Source: Magnaporthiopsis rhizophila (lineage: Eukaryota; Ascomycota; Sordariomycetes; Magnaporthales; Magnaporthaceae). Taken from it: a stretch of 15,385 bases of DNA. Position 1 is the first letter of the stretch; every line of letters starts with the position of its first letter. Below are positions 1-9,788 of the stretch, piece after piece. Both the position numbers and the translations under genes were made by a program. The stretch covers positions 109,864 to 125,248 of the forward strand of contig PYSS01000113.1 of NCBI GenBank assembly GCA_003049465.1, given 5' to 3'. The notes under the pieces were generated by a model, which saw only the letters and a list, made by a program, of their open reading frames with translations, ran no database searches and was not told where the DNA came from.

Positions 1-23
1 GAGAGAGAGAGAGAGAGAGAGAG
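1..23. repeat. (GA)n dinucleotide microsatellite
   Basis: The window opens in an uninterrupted GA tract of 23 bases that probably continues to the left. After a four-base break (TAAA) it resumes as a short GA run and passes into a GC-rich purine/pyrimidine stretch with repeated GCGC. It is a simple-sequence repeat with no coding content, useful only as a length-variable marker. Confidence 0.95.
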
Positions 24-1514
24 TAAAGAGAGAGCGCGGCGCGCACGCGCAGTCGATCCGGTAACACGACCGCTGAATCCTGAAAATCAACGGTTGTAGA
101 TGTGCTTCTGTGGGGGACGGCCTGGACCGGCGTAGGCGGCCCCGAATCCGCGGGGAAATTGGTGGCTGGCGGCGACGCCTTGGCGTGGAGTCCTGAGCCA
201 GATGGATTTGCAAGCCACGCTAACCAAAATGGGCCAAGCAATGAACGGGCGGCCTAGCAGGCAGACTCGGTACGAACCCTAGCTCAATCAGAGCATGTCA
301 AGAGGTTAGAGGCATGAAAAAGCCGCTTCGGCGCTCGCCCTGAAAAGGGGTGTGCATCAGATACACCCACCAGAGTCCGTCCTAGGCAAAGAATCTTTGG
401 CCACCACGCTCAAGCGTCCGGGTTGCCAGGAGCCCCGAGTCACCGACAGCATAAACCCTGCCATGCAGCCTGTGCGGTACATGCATATTGCCGGAGCTAG
501 CTACCTATTTCTGCAGCTTTGATTGGCTGATATTCCCTGACGTGTCAAGCGTTGTGGACTTGTAACGGGGCCACGGCGGTCTGCATGCCAGGGTTAGAAA
601 TCTTCCATTTCCTGCTGGGTTTGCGGCATGAACACGGTAGTGACGAATCAATCACTGGGCAAAAGTCACTGCTGGCCTCTGGACCTACTCAGCAGAGTTC
701 AGGATTACTGATTTCTCAGCACAGCGAGATGATGTGACGTGTTGCAATATCCCTCCACCCCGAATACGACGGAACATATACATAGGTAGGTACACACATG
801 CCGGGAAAGCCTTCATGACTCTGGTGATGGATAAGAAATGTATTGGTTGCGTCGTCGATCTCCATTTGCGCCAAATTCACCGATCCCTCTCCTTGAACCT
901 TATGGACTGGATGGATTGTCATTATGGGCCCCCTGTTAGGATCTTGCCATCTTATCTAAATACAACTCTAGTTTACAAGGGTATAGCAGTATCGTTTCGA
1001 ACACGAAATATCACAAGGATACCGGAAGGGGCTTCAATATTACTTTTTTTCGTGGGAAAATCTCATTGGTGGTATTCGGAGTTTTGCCAGTTTGGCGGGG
1101 GAAAGCCGCGACTGGGAGGGTCCACAATCACCTATGTACAATCCTTGGGCTGGGGGAAGGTTACAGTCCCTTAGGTACCTGTAAACACCGATATCCCCGC
1201 CTCCTCCCGAGTCAGCTGCCAGATGAAGCGTTGAACTACTGCAACACCCTTCCAGGATCGCAACGTTATACCTCCCGCCTTTCATCCAAACATTTCCATA
1301 CTGGAACAAGATTTTCCTTACAAAAGCCGGATTTTGGGGTTCGCCCGAATCTACATAGCATTTATAATCCTGGAAGGGTGTCGACACCGTCAAGCTTTTG
1401 TGTGCCATAGTCTATTGTCTTGGCGCGGATGGCTCATCCTGGCTTAATTCTCTCATGTCCTGAAACCAAGAAGCCGCCGTCGGTACTCTGTTGTTGGCAG
1501 ATTATTCCACTGTG

Positions 1515-1515
<1 letters not shown>
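24..1515. other. Non-coding stretch without a supported gene
   Basis: About 1.5 kb in which I see no recognisable protein, tRNA or structured RNA. Open frames of 60-146 codons exist on both strands, but none has a known motif, a signal peptide or a convincing splice structure. The best of them, a minus-strand ATG frame at 1408 down to 1040 (122 residues), has a good start context (A at -3, G at +4) but an unrecognised product. Two TAGGTA/TACCTA-type motifs lie here, at 783-792 and 1173-1180. Confidence 0.6.
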
Positions 1516-1548
<33 letters not shown>

Positions 1549-1568
1549 NTTTTTTTTTTTTTTTTTTT
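1516..1568. repeat. Poly-T homopolymer containing one undetermined base
   Basis: A run of 53 positions, all T except an N at 1549. The N shows the assembler or base-caller could not resolve the homopolymer, so the true length is uncertain. Open frames crossing it, which would encode poly-Phe or poly-Lys, are artefacts. On the minus strand it is a poly-A tract and could be the tail of an old retroposed copy, but no flanking duplication was identified. Confidence 0.95.
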
Positions 1569-2475
1569 CAATTCTACCCGTGCTTCTGCTCGCGACGTTC
1601 TGAAGCAGGAGGCGCAAGCCACACATGCATGTGGAGACGCCCGGGTTTCGATTGAGGTCCAATCGGCAGGCCGTACAGTAAGGCGCTGACGGCACGGCCC
1701 CTCGCAGGCTGACTGCATGACGGAGCTTTAGCCAACGTCCCAGCTTCCTGGGCTCCCGCGTCACACTACGCTAGGCCGCAGAGCCTTCTGTAAAATTGGG
1801 CTTCGCCTTGTGAGAATCGGGCTTACTGTGTTGGTTGCTCGCATCGCAGTTGTGCGAGACAAAATAATGGCGTGCGCGATCCATAGCTCGCTACCCTTGG
1901 CCTCCATCCCCACCATAAACTAGGTAGCTGCTACCTACCTATTTCTCACGCAAGACCTTACTGGCCTTTACTGTTAGACGCGTCGCTGCGAGTGCAGTCA
2001 AGTATCAGCGTAATCCCACACGCGCACCGCAGATGGGCTGTCGCGCTGTGGCTTCTCTCTTGGCGCTTGCAACTGCAACCGTCGCGGTTACTAGCTTGTG
2101 TGGTGTGGAGGCGCGCGTATTTGCAGCTCCCGAGCTGGGACGAGGCTGGGGCCCAAGATGACTACCTACCTACCTTCTAAGAGTCCCTTACTATCATGGG
2201 ACCATAGCCTGTGTATGCATCTGCGGTAATGCAGGGGCAGAGCCAACGCCTTTCTCGTGACAGCCACTGCGGGCGGTGTCCACACAATTCACAATGGCAT
2301 CTACGGACGGCGTCAGCCAGCCTTTGGTGTCTATATCTGAAGTTTGCCGCCTCCAGTGGCCTACAGGATTCCAACGCTCCAACCCACATTCTTGCCATCA
2401 CGTCCATCACAGTATCGCTACTAACTCCGCTTCTGAAGCTAATCCTCCGTCTAATCACCTCACCAACTCAACACG
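1569..2475. other. Intergenic region upstream of the secreted-protein gene
   Basis: About 0.9 kb without a supported gene. It contains a perfect 8-bp inverted repeat with a one-base spacer at 1921-1937 (TAGGTAGC / GCTACCTA) and a TACC/TA-rich run at 2163-2174. The last 80 bases before the ATG at 2476 are rich in C, A and T and poor in G, as expected of a fungal 5' leader. No clear TATA box was seen, so the transcription start cannot be placed. Confidence 0.6.
1921..1937. repeat. TAGGTAGC/GCTACCTA inverted repeat
   Basis: Perfect 8-bp arms, TAGGTAGC at 1921-1928 and GCTACCTA at 1930-1937, separated by a single T. It is the clearest hairpin-capable member of the TAGGTA/TACCTA motif family scattered through the non-coding parts of this window. 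Its function is unknown; it could be a protein-binding site or simply a common intergenic motif of this genome. Confidence 0.7.
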
Positions 2476-3416
2476 ATGAATAGTCTTCTAGTTCACCTCA
2501 CCGCCGTCCTCGGCCTTGCTGCCGTGGCCGCGGCCGCCCCCGTACCCAAAACATCACCGTAAGTGGCAGCAGGTCTTGCACAAAAAAGGCACATGTAGCC
2601 AGTCCGGGGGACGGGTCTCGAGCTAACAACCATCACAGACCTACCGATGTTTCCAACAGCATCATCACCAAACGCGCATTCAACTGTGCCAAACCCGTCG
2701 AGGGTCTCACCAGGTCCGACTGCGAGTACATGCAAAAGATCCAGATGGCCGGGCCGGGTCTGAACGCGCGCAAGAATCCAGGCGGTGGTATCTGGGTCGG
2801 CGACGACGGCCCCAACACGTTCATCTTCGAGAACAAGTCCAAGGGCAAAGTCACCGTCATCATCTGGAACAAGGGCACGCTGCCCAATGGCCAGCCCGAC
2901 TTCAAGAGCTCCTTCCTCAAGGTCCGCGCCCCGCAGGTGTCGTGGTCTCTGGCCAAGGGAGAGAAGGTGACCGTGTCGATTGCCAACAACAAGATCAGCG
3001 GCGGCTTCGCCGCCCTCTACGAGCAGTCGACGCGCTTCACTCAGTTTGGCCAGCTCGACCAGACCTGGGGAGAGTTCACGTCGGGCGACCACGCGACGGT
3101 CGACGTGAGCCGCCTGGTCCGCATGGACGGCGATCCCATGTCGATAAGAACGGGCGTCGGGTGCGTCAGCGACATGCACAAGTGCGTCTTCGTGTGCAAG
3201 ACCGGGAACACCTGCGGCCAGAAGAACGAGTACAACCTCCAGGACTGCGTCAACCCCGGCGAGAAGGACCCCAAGGTCAAGAACCAGCCCAAGGTCACGC
3301 TGCAGGAGGGCGCTAACCACGGATGGCGCGACAACCAGCCCGAGGGCGGCTGCCAGGGCTGGTCCAAGACGAAAGGCGGCAAAGGCCAGGTCGTCATTAC
3401 CCTGTCCTCCAAGTAG
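2476..3416 (+). CDS. Secreted cysteine-containing protein, fungal 'effector 5'-like
   Basis: Two exons, 2476-2558 and 2639-3416, encode 286 residues. Residues 1-20 form a hydrophobic, Ala/Leu-rich signal peptide with a likely cut in the AAA-APVP region. A Lys-Arg at residues 39-40 is a probable Kex2 site, giving a mature chain from about residue 41. The mature part has eight Cys (44, 56, 203, 210, 214, 220, 231, 266), an even number that suits four disulfides, and one N-glycosylation sequon at Asn93. Conserved-looking blocks are PGGGIW near residue 75, WGEF at 171-174, VDVSRLV at 182-188 and the Cys-rich GCVSDM/CVFVC block near 201-214. From memory this layout matches ascomycete secreted proteins annotated 'effector 5'; I do not know a demonstrated activity. 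The ATG at 2476 has A at -3. The call of a secreted protein is firm; the family name is tentative. Confidence 0.92.
2559..2638 (+). other. Intron of the secreted-protein gene
   Basis: An 80-nt spliceosomal intron in phase 2 with donor GTAAGT at 2559, a CTAAC branch site at 2623-2627 and a CACAG acceptor ending at 2638. Removing it joins the signal-peptide exon to the long second-exon frame through a Pro codon, and restores continuity up to the Cys-rich mature domain. The unspliced frame would not connect the two. Confidence 0.92.
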
Positions 3417-3661
3417 GCTCGTGGCCTACCTGCCTAGTCTCTTCCCTTCCCTTACTCCGATTTCTCGGCTTTTTTTTCTTCCTTTTGCATATTATTTTTC
3501 TCCCTTTTATTTCCTGTTTTACTATTCTCAATGTCTTCTTTTTGTTATTATTAGTTATTCCCATGTACCGGCGGCGTTTTGTTTTTCTTCCAACCAGTGG
3601 ATCTGGTTGGCATTGGTGACAGATACCCTTAGCGGAAATATTTGGCGTTTCGGCTGTTAAA
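3417..3661 (+). other. T-rich downstream region (probable 3' UTR) of the secreted-protein gene
   Basis: The stretch directly after the stop codon is rich in T and in TTTC/CTTTT runs, as is common for fungal 3' untranslated regions. No definite polyadenylation signal was seen. It contains the 14-mer CCTACCTGCCTAGT at 3425-3438, which recurs exactly at 7008-7021. Confidence 0.5.
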
Positions 3662-3682
3662 TTTTTTTTTTTTTTTTTTTTT
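3662..3682. repeat. Poly-T tract, 21 nt
   Basis: An uninterrupted run of 21 T between the downstream region of the secreted-protein gene and the promoter side of the Vps38 gene. It is a simple homopolymer. As with the other long T runs in the window it might mark the tail of a retroposed sequence on the minus strand, but no element is recognisable beside it. Confidence 0.9.
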
Positions 3683-3944
3683 CTATAGGCTTTATTCCCA
3701 TAAACACTATCTCCATTTCGCCAGAAGGATGCATCGCAACGATGAAAGAACTTCCGCCCTGAAATCTGTGGGGCGTTCCAAGCTCACCCCCAAGCTCCCG
3801 TCGTCGTTGGCGCAGTTGGTTTGTAATATCACGCGATGTTTTGACGGCCACTTTTCTATCACGGCTTGGAATTGTACATTGACCAAGCAGATTCTCACAT
3901 ACCTCGTTCTATTTCTAGCAATATGGACAGCGAGCCAGGATCTC

Positions 3945-3956
3945 CACGTGACGTAA
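3945..3956. promoter_or_regulatory. Overlapping E-box and CRE/ATF-like site
   Basis: CACGTG at 3945-3950 overlaps TGACGTAA at 3949-3956. The first is the core bound by basic helix-loop-helix factors and the second is close to the CRE/ATF site bound by bZIP factors. It lies about 360 bp upstream of the Vps38 ATG, within plausible promoter distance. Only the motif match is seen; binding and function are inferred. Confidence 0.4.
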
Positions 3957-4179
3957 GAGCTTGGGTAGCCTCGGTCGGGTTGCCCCACAGTAGCACAGCT
4001 CGAGGCTTGCAAGTTGCACGGCATGGGAGCTTGCATCATGATCCAGCAGACTGGAACACAACACACCTCAAAAAACCGTGCATCTGACGCTCCCGCTCCC
4101 CGCCACGTCAGCGAACCGTCCCAACGAACTCAATTAGAGATTTCTGCGCATGCCAGCGTCGACGTGATCGTTGCGCTCT

Positions 4180-4315
4180 TTCCTTTGTATTTAGCCTGTG
4201 CTTCGCCCAGTTCCTCCCTCTCTCTCCAACCACCCGGCGTCCCTCGCCCCCAACCTCGATGCTCTGATCTCTGCTGTAGGGCTGCTTCCAGGCAGCTCCA
4301 GCTAGGATTGATACG
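4180..4315 (+). promoter_or_regulatory. Pyrimidine-rich leader of the Vps38 gene
   Basis: From about 4180 the + strand becomes strongly C/T-rich (for example the CCTCCCTCTCTCTCC run near 4213), ending shortly before the ATG at 4316. Such CT tracts commonly flank transcription starts in filamentous fungi lacking a strong TATA box. The in-frame stop TAG at 4277-4279 shows translation cannot begin further upstream in this frame without another exon. Confidence 0.5.
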
Positions 4316-6321
4316 ATGCCAAACAACAGACCGCTCCTCCTGCCTCAGAACCGTCGGCTTCGACACCTCCACGGCCTGTCCCTGCGCAACCTGACCTTTA
4401 CCAAGCCCCACGGCCGAACCGCCGACGATGCTGCCATTAACAAGACGCACAGCAAGCTCGACACGCTTCGGGAGACGTCGCAGCTGCATCACTCCCAGTC
4501 AAGCGAGAACCTGAGCAGCCCCATGACTGCGACCTTGCCACCCAAACCCAAACCCCGCCGTCGGAGCACCAACCTCGGCAACGCGAACCCTCTTACGCGT
4601 CAGAAGCAGCTCGAGCTCTCAGTCGATGCGAGGGCTGCCGATGTCTTCTTCTCCCTCCACTGCGACCTGACGTCGGACCCTTTCTACATCAGCGAGACGG
4701 GAAAACGAGCTACGGTTAGGACCCTCTTCCTAGGCTGAGCCATCTTGGCACAGTGTGTGCGGAGGCTTCGAACGGGACCATTGGAAGCTAACGCTCGGCC
4801 TCCCAGAATTTCGACTTCCAGTTTTTTGAGCTGGCGGACCGTAGCCCCTCTATCACGCGAGCATGTCAATTGGTTATCCGGGTTTGGGCCAAGCATCAGG
4901 AACCGTACTTCCTCCTGCTCGAAGACGATGTCGACCTCCGCTGCCTGAGCTTTGTCAGCAGTATCAGCAATATTCACATACCCCCAAACTGCCTGGTGTT
5001 CCACCTTGTCGATGGCATGTATGTCTACGGGGTCACAAGCAAGATACCTCCGCCGAAGCAGGGCCCTTGCCTGCCCACAACGTCATACAACTCTCTGATG
5101 AAGCTCTGCACGCTTGAGAATTCGGTGCGGGATGCGCAGGACGCGCAGGAGAAGCTTGCGCTGCGGGCCGACCAGGCGCTGGATAACACGCCACATATCC
5201 CCGTTGCAGAGAGTGAGGACCGGGTGCGGCTGGCCAGGAAGCTCGTCACGCAGCAGCACCGCACCGTGGAGGCTGCGAGGAAAAGGCGAGATGAGCTCCA
5301 AGCTTCGATCCGGGCCCGGCGGGAGGCGATTGCACTGGGGCGACAGTTGCAGGAGAACGCGCTGAGGGACGTGGAGAACGCGACAGAGCAGCTTTCAGCA
5401 TCGCAGGACATCGTGGCAAAAACCAAAGACAACATACACGGGCAGCGCCGTCGCATCTGCGAGGACCTGATCCGAATATTCCCCATTACCGACTCACCCT
5501 TTGGTCAGCCGCTGTCGTTTCAGATATGCGGTGTCACCCTCCCGAACACGACTTATGATCCGGCCCTGGCACCGAGGAGCAGCCGAACCAGCTTCTTAGG
5601 CGGCGGTGGCAGCTCGGCAGCCCCTCCGAGCGAGGATGCACTCTCGGCGGGGCTGGGATACGTAGCGCAGCTAGTGGACGCGCTGCAGTCGTACCTAGGC
5701 GTCGCGCTTCCCTACCCCATCTCGCCTTTCGCGTCGCGATCGAGCATCCGTGACGACATCAGCATGCTGCCAGATCCGCAGCGCGATTTCCCGCTATACG
5801 TGCCTCGCGGCGGCTCGAGCGCACAGTATCGATTCGACTACGGCTGGTTCCTCCTCAACAAGGACATCGAGGTGCTCTGTACTTCTCAGGGCATCCGTGT
5901 TGTCGACATCCGGCACACGCTACCCAATCTCAGGTATCTGCTTTACGTGGCGACAGCGGGCAAGGACGAGCTGCCAGAGCGCAAAAAGGGGGGCATCATG
6001 GGTCTCTGGCACGGCCGGCTACTCTCGCGCGGCGTCGTGGTTCCGGGTGCGGACGCATTCTCGGACGATGCGAGCAGCACGGGTGACAGCCGGCGGGGCA
6101 GTGCCGACAGTGAGGCCATAACTCGCCAGCGGGATGAGCTACGGAGGGCGTTGAAGGGCGAGAACGGCCGGGGCGTCAGCGGAAGAGAGGCGGCCCGGCC
6201 TGGCGATGACTTCAGATCTCCATCAGCAGAACCTTCCACCACCAAGGCATTGCAGTTCGACGACCAAGGGACTAGCCTGATGCTGCGCACAAAGGGTCTC
6301 CGAGGAGATTCTACGAAGTAA
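4316..6321 (+). CDS. vps38: Vps38/UVRAG-type subunit of PI3-kinase complex II
   Basis: Two exons, 4316-4714 and 4807-6321, encode 637 residues. In yeast, Vps38 joins Vps34, Vps15 and Vps30/Atg6 in phosphatidylinositol 3-kinase complex II on endosomes, where the lipid product drives vacuolar protein sorting; UVRAG is the animal counterpart. Seen here: a basic N-terminal RRLRHLHGLSLRNL block (residues 13-26); a C2-like region about 97-206 including DPFYISET, SPSITR and LVIRVWAK; a coiled coil about 239-354 rich in Arg, Glu, Gln and Ala; then a C-terminal BARA2-like region about 351-517 with FDYGWFLLNKDIEVL and LPNLRYLLYV. The last 110 or so residues are Ser/Arg/Gly-rich and probably disordered. 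The start is fixed by an in-frame TAG at 4277. The distant relative Atg14 is the main alternative, but the C2-like region and C-terminal motifs favour UVRAG/Vps38. Confidence 0.93.
4715..4806 (+). other. Intron of the Vps38 gene
   Basis: A 92-nt phase-0 intron with donor GTTAGG at 4715, a CTAAC branch site at 4788-4792 and a CCCAG acceptor ending at 4806. Splicing turns SETGKRAT into a continuous SETGKRAT-NFDFQFFELADRSP block, which is what the C2-like region of the family requires. Without splicing the first exon runs into a stop at 4736. Confidence 0.92.
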
Positions 6322-6629
6322 TAAGCAAAAGTCACGTACGCGGCCCATCCATCCTCTCGCCGCCTTGTTTGGAACATATCTGTGGCCTTGGGTACTGCGC
6401 ACCTGTCATACACTTATTTTCTGGTTGCTGTTCTCTTTGCTTTTATATCTGAGATTAAGATACCCCATCCGTGTATTAATCAGTACATGTTGATCCGCAA
6501 AAATTCCTTCTCTACCTGCCGAGACACCACACTGTCGTGTCGGGCTCTTGCTCGTTTCTCGGCCAGATAAGGATTCGAGATCATGTGGGAACAACCAGAG
6601 CAACTGGGTAAGCACCTCTAAAGGGCCCT
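6322..6629. other. Downstream region of the Vps38 gene
   Basis: About 300 bases after the tandem stops TAA TAA (6319-6324). T-rich patches such as the one around 6415-6450 fit a 3' UTR. No gene or structured RNA is apparent. Confidence 0.5.
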
Positions 6630-7750
6630 TATAAAAGCCCAAACCCACGCAGTGGCCTCGCTGTGAGTTCCAGGAGGCTCCGGATGGAAAGCTTGCTTTG
6701 GGGGTTGGACCTGTTACCGCCGAAGAAGATATTTTCGTCCACCAATACGGTCTTGCCACTCCTGGCTTGCGGTGTCGCATGTCGATGGCTGCTCACAAAA
6801 TCAGGTGGAATAGCTTTCTTCGAGCCACATATACCCGGACTAATCCCACACCAATTCGTTCTTCGGTATGTATACGTGCGTTCTTCGTACCCATTGTGTT
6901 GACTGGCGAGAACAACAAAAGCAAACCATTCGGAGTCCGGCGGGTGGTTGAGGTTGTGGATTACTCATCGCAGCGACTATTCGATGCTGGTCGCTCACGT
7001 CTTTCTCCCTACCTGCCTAGTAGGCTTTCTGGAGGAGGTCACGTATCTCGACACCATTACCTTATCCGAAGGGAACACCTTGAACGGTGGGCCAAGAAGC
7101 ATCACGCGTCTATACAGTCCAAGAAAGCGGAACGGTCGAGACTGCAGGCCGAGTTGGAACACCTCAACTCCGTACCATTGTTGCTCAGCGCTACTACAAC
7201 CGACATCAAAACATCATGACCGGCCTCGGGACGTGGAACACGGTCGACAAGCGACGGCAAGCCTTCGCCCTTAATCTTGCGAACCATAAAAACCCCGTCA
7301 ACAATCCCAGAATACATCCACTTCCACTCGTGGCCTCCACCGGCTCGATCAGAAACAGTCCAGGGGCGAGAGTCCGAGGAGCGCGCCGGTCTTCTCCTGC
7401 TCCGCGAGTTCAAAGGCTCTGCAGAGCCTGGGCAGCGGCGTGGACGGTGGCACGAAGGAGTGTGCCACGGCCGGGTGGTCTGCTCGATCCTGGACGAGGG
7501 TGATCGGGCTCCTCGCCCTCCTCAGTCGACAAGAAGGCCGGTGGCCTCCCGGACCTTGTCGCTCGTCATGGGGCACCCCAACGTGCGCTTTGTGCTGGTC
7601 ACGTCGCGGGTCGTCAGCGGTGCCGCTGACAGCACAGCGCGGGAAGGTACGCCTGCGAGGGAGCCATGCAAGGCTGCAGGGGAATTGGACTGTGCAGGTC
7701 TTCGCGGAGGTGCTGTTTGCGCAGCCGCTGCTGGCAAAGCTTTGAGGTGT
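6630..7750 (+). other. Unresolved open region, possibly a decayed or multi-intron gene
   Basis: A TATAAAAG at 6630-6637 is followed by an ATG at 6684 whose frame stays open to a GTATGT donor-like site near 6866. The overlapping frame carries more fungal-looking codons up to the same place. Further on, several frames stay open to 7219, 7503 and 7774, with a locally GC-rich stretch from about 7370 to 7740. A stretch reading GHPNVRFVLVTSRVV sits near 7567-7612, and a possible short intron with donor GTACGC near 7647 and acceptor CAG near 7699 follows. I could not assemble one convincing protein and recognise no family. It may be a degraded gene, a real gene with several introns, or chance open frames; it is reported as a region, not as a gene. 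Confidence 0.25.
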
Positions 7751-9788
7751 TTGGGGGCTAGGACTTGTCTCTAGGTAAGTAGCGAAGAAGCATGAAAAAA
7801 AAAGCCGTCTGCGCTTCGGCTGGCCAGCTATGGGAGCAGCCTGGAAGAGAAGCAACACACCCCACATCCAGTCGGCCACGATGTCCTTGTAGACCTCAAG
7901 GAATTATGTACACGGCAGTGCCCACAAAGTCTCAATATCCAACCAGGCACGATCAGTCGGTTGATCATTATTTGAAAAAAAAAAAGATCCTCAAGGATCC
8001 GGACGGGGGTCCGCTGGGAAACACGACAGCCTAGAATTCTTTAATAGAAGCGACCGGACGCTTTCCGAAGCATTCCTCCACGTACGTTGTTGGTGGTTTC
8101 CACCGTCTGACTGTAACGGGTGTTCAGGCATCGATTTAGGAGGTACCTTAGGTACGTACCTACACCTGCCTTTCCCATAACCTCTGGGCCAGGGCTGTGT
8201 CAGCAAAAGCCGCGGGCCACCAGCCACGCGGTACGGAGAGGAATGGGCCCCACATCAATTTTACCTAAGCAGGGCGCTCTGTTTTAACGGTGCCTCAATT
8301 GCTTGCGCTGTTGCCTGCAATCCACGATCAAAATGTAGCATCGGCCTCAGGTATCTCATAAGTTGGTGAACTAATTAGACTCGGGGTCTGCATTGATTTC
8401 CATCTGTCGGAGACCGGAGGCTGTGCACTCATTAGTTAGGGGCGCGCACCGCGCGGTTCAGCCGTTCGAGCTTGCGTGGGTCGCCGGATTTCGGCCGTTC
8501 CGCCGGCTTCTGCCGCACGCCCACGGCTGAGCTGTGAAATGTCAAGCGTTCCGCTTGCAAAGGCCGTCCCGTTGGGGTTCATCCTTTTGCTGCCGCGATA
8601 GTCACTCCAGCTAAACACAGCCTATCGCCTCCGCTTGTCTCGAATTATGCCTACATCCGGTGGAGATATTACTGCCGGCAAAACTTTGGGATCCTTACCC
8701 CCGACCACCCTGGCCAGGCAACTACCTATACACAACCATCCATTCACCTTCCTACCGAGGCATTGACCAGGATTCCTAGGGCGGCTAGACGGCCCCGAGC
8801 CTCGGCCGTTCGGTATGACAGGCTCTCGGTGAGGCTTATAGCCGTGCTATGTGAGTTGTTCCCAAGCTATCCCTAGCGGCCCCTCGTCTGGATCCTTCCA
8901 CGGCGAGTTGTCTTCAGGGCAGTTTGGAGGTACGAGATTGGCTGCTTTTCCAGCTTGAGACCGGTGACCATTCTCGCTCCTTTGCAAGTAAACTCTGTCC
9001 TGTCATCGGTGGGGGCAGAAGCGGCTTTTAGGAGCAAGCCTCCCTCGCTTCTCGCATCCGCATCCGGGTAGTCCCAGTAGGACGGTCGGTCACACACCTG
9101 TAGTCTGTCCCGGTTGTCGAATTAAAGCACGCGGCTCTACCCGATGCAACCTCGCGGAGATCCTTCGGCTGAGAAACTGGAAAAATTATGACATGTTGAC
9201 ATGGGCCGGGCTCCCAACACGGAAATATCCGTGACTGTCTTTTAGTATAATCACTGCATTCTCTTCCGGACTCGCTTGGGGCTGAAAATTGCGGATGACG
9301 TTTGAGTTCAAGATCCTTGGACTCACTCTTATGTCCTTGATGGGTAGTCCTAACCCCCCGGGAAACTTGCTATTCCTGTCACACAAAGACTTTGGGCTCC
9401 GCCCGTGACTTTTCATATGCCCTTAACGGTAACTGTGAGAATCCACTTTCGGTGGCTCGTGCTGCGGGCCATGAAAATATTGATTTCACTTTTACAAGTC
9501 CGAGGGTCATTCAAGGATGAAACCAGGAATCTTTACTGAGAGGCTCCTGGATGGCCATGTACCAAACGATATCAGGATGGAACACAGGACTCTGCGGAGG
9601 TGGACCATTATAATGATACTTTGGTCCCTGGATCGACATCTCCAGAGTCCTAGACGGCATGGCTGAATTTTTAAGCTATTGATGCAGCCTTCTGCTTCGG
9701 CTATCAGACGGACAGTAATTATTGATCAGGTGGGACAGCACGTGGTAATCGAACCCCTTTCCCGGGATTCCGAGTAATATTCAAGGTG
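7751..9788. other. Gene-free stretch
   Basis: About 2 kb without any supported coding or RNA gene. Open frames are short (60-80 codons), mostly lack good starts and resemble nothing known. It contains the AGGTACCT palindrome (8141-8148) and the 14-bp palindrome at 8149-8162, and a GC-rich segment around 8440-8530 flanked by an 8-bp inverted repeat (TCAGCCGT at 8458-8465, ACGGCTGA at 8523-8530). No transposon ends or target-site duplications were identified. Confidence 0.55.
8149..8162. repeat. Perfect 14-bp palindrome TAGGTACGTACCTA
   Basis: A perfectly self-complementary 14-mer directly following a second palindrome, AGGTACCT at 8141-8148. Both belong to the TAGGTA/TACCTA motif family found in the non-coding DNA of this window. 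Whether it is a binding site or neutral sequence cannot be told from one locus. Confidence 0.75.

Noticed and set aside
284..345. tRNA-like fragment (GCTC ... GAGC stem)
   Set aside because: The D-loop would be only five bases and lacks the GG pair. No consistent anticodon arm, T-arm or acceptor stem could be paired.
1040..1408. 122-codon minus-strand ATG frame with good start context
   Set aside because: Unrecognised product, no intron, no promoter signal, and it lies next to an unresolved poly-T. It overlaps plus-strand open frames of similar length, so chance cannot be excluded.
1516..1568. Poly-Phe/poly-Lys coding frames
   Set aside because: They are translations of a homopolymer containing an N and have no support as genes.
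2493..3320. 275-codon open frame on the minus strand opposite the secreted-protein gene
   Set aside because: It is antisense to a well-supported gene whose third codon positions are mostly G or C, which suppresses stops on the opposite strand. It has no recognisable domain and crosses the intron.
9601..9628. GGACCA / TGGTCC inverted repeat as transposon ends
   Set aside because: Only 6 bp long with a 14-base interior, no larger element, and no target-site duplication.
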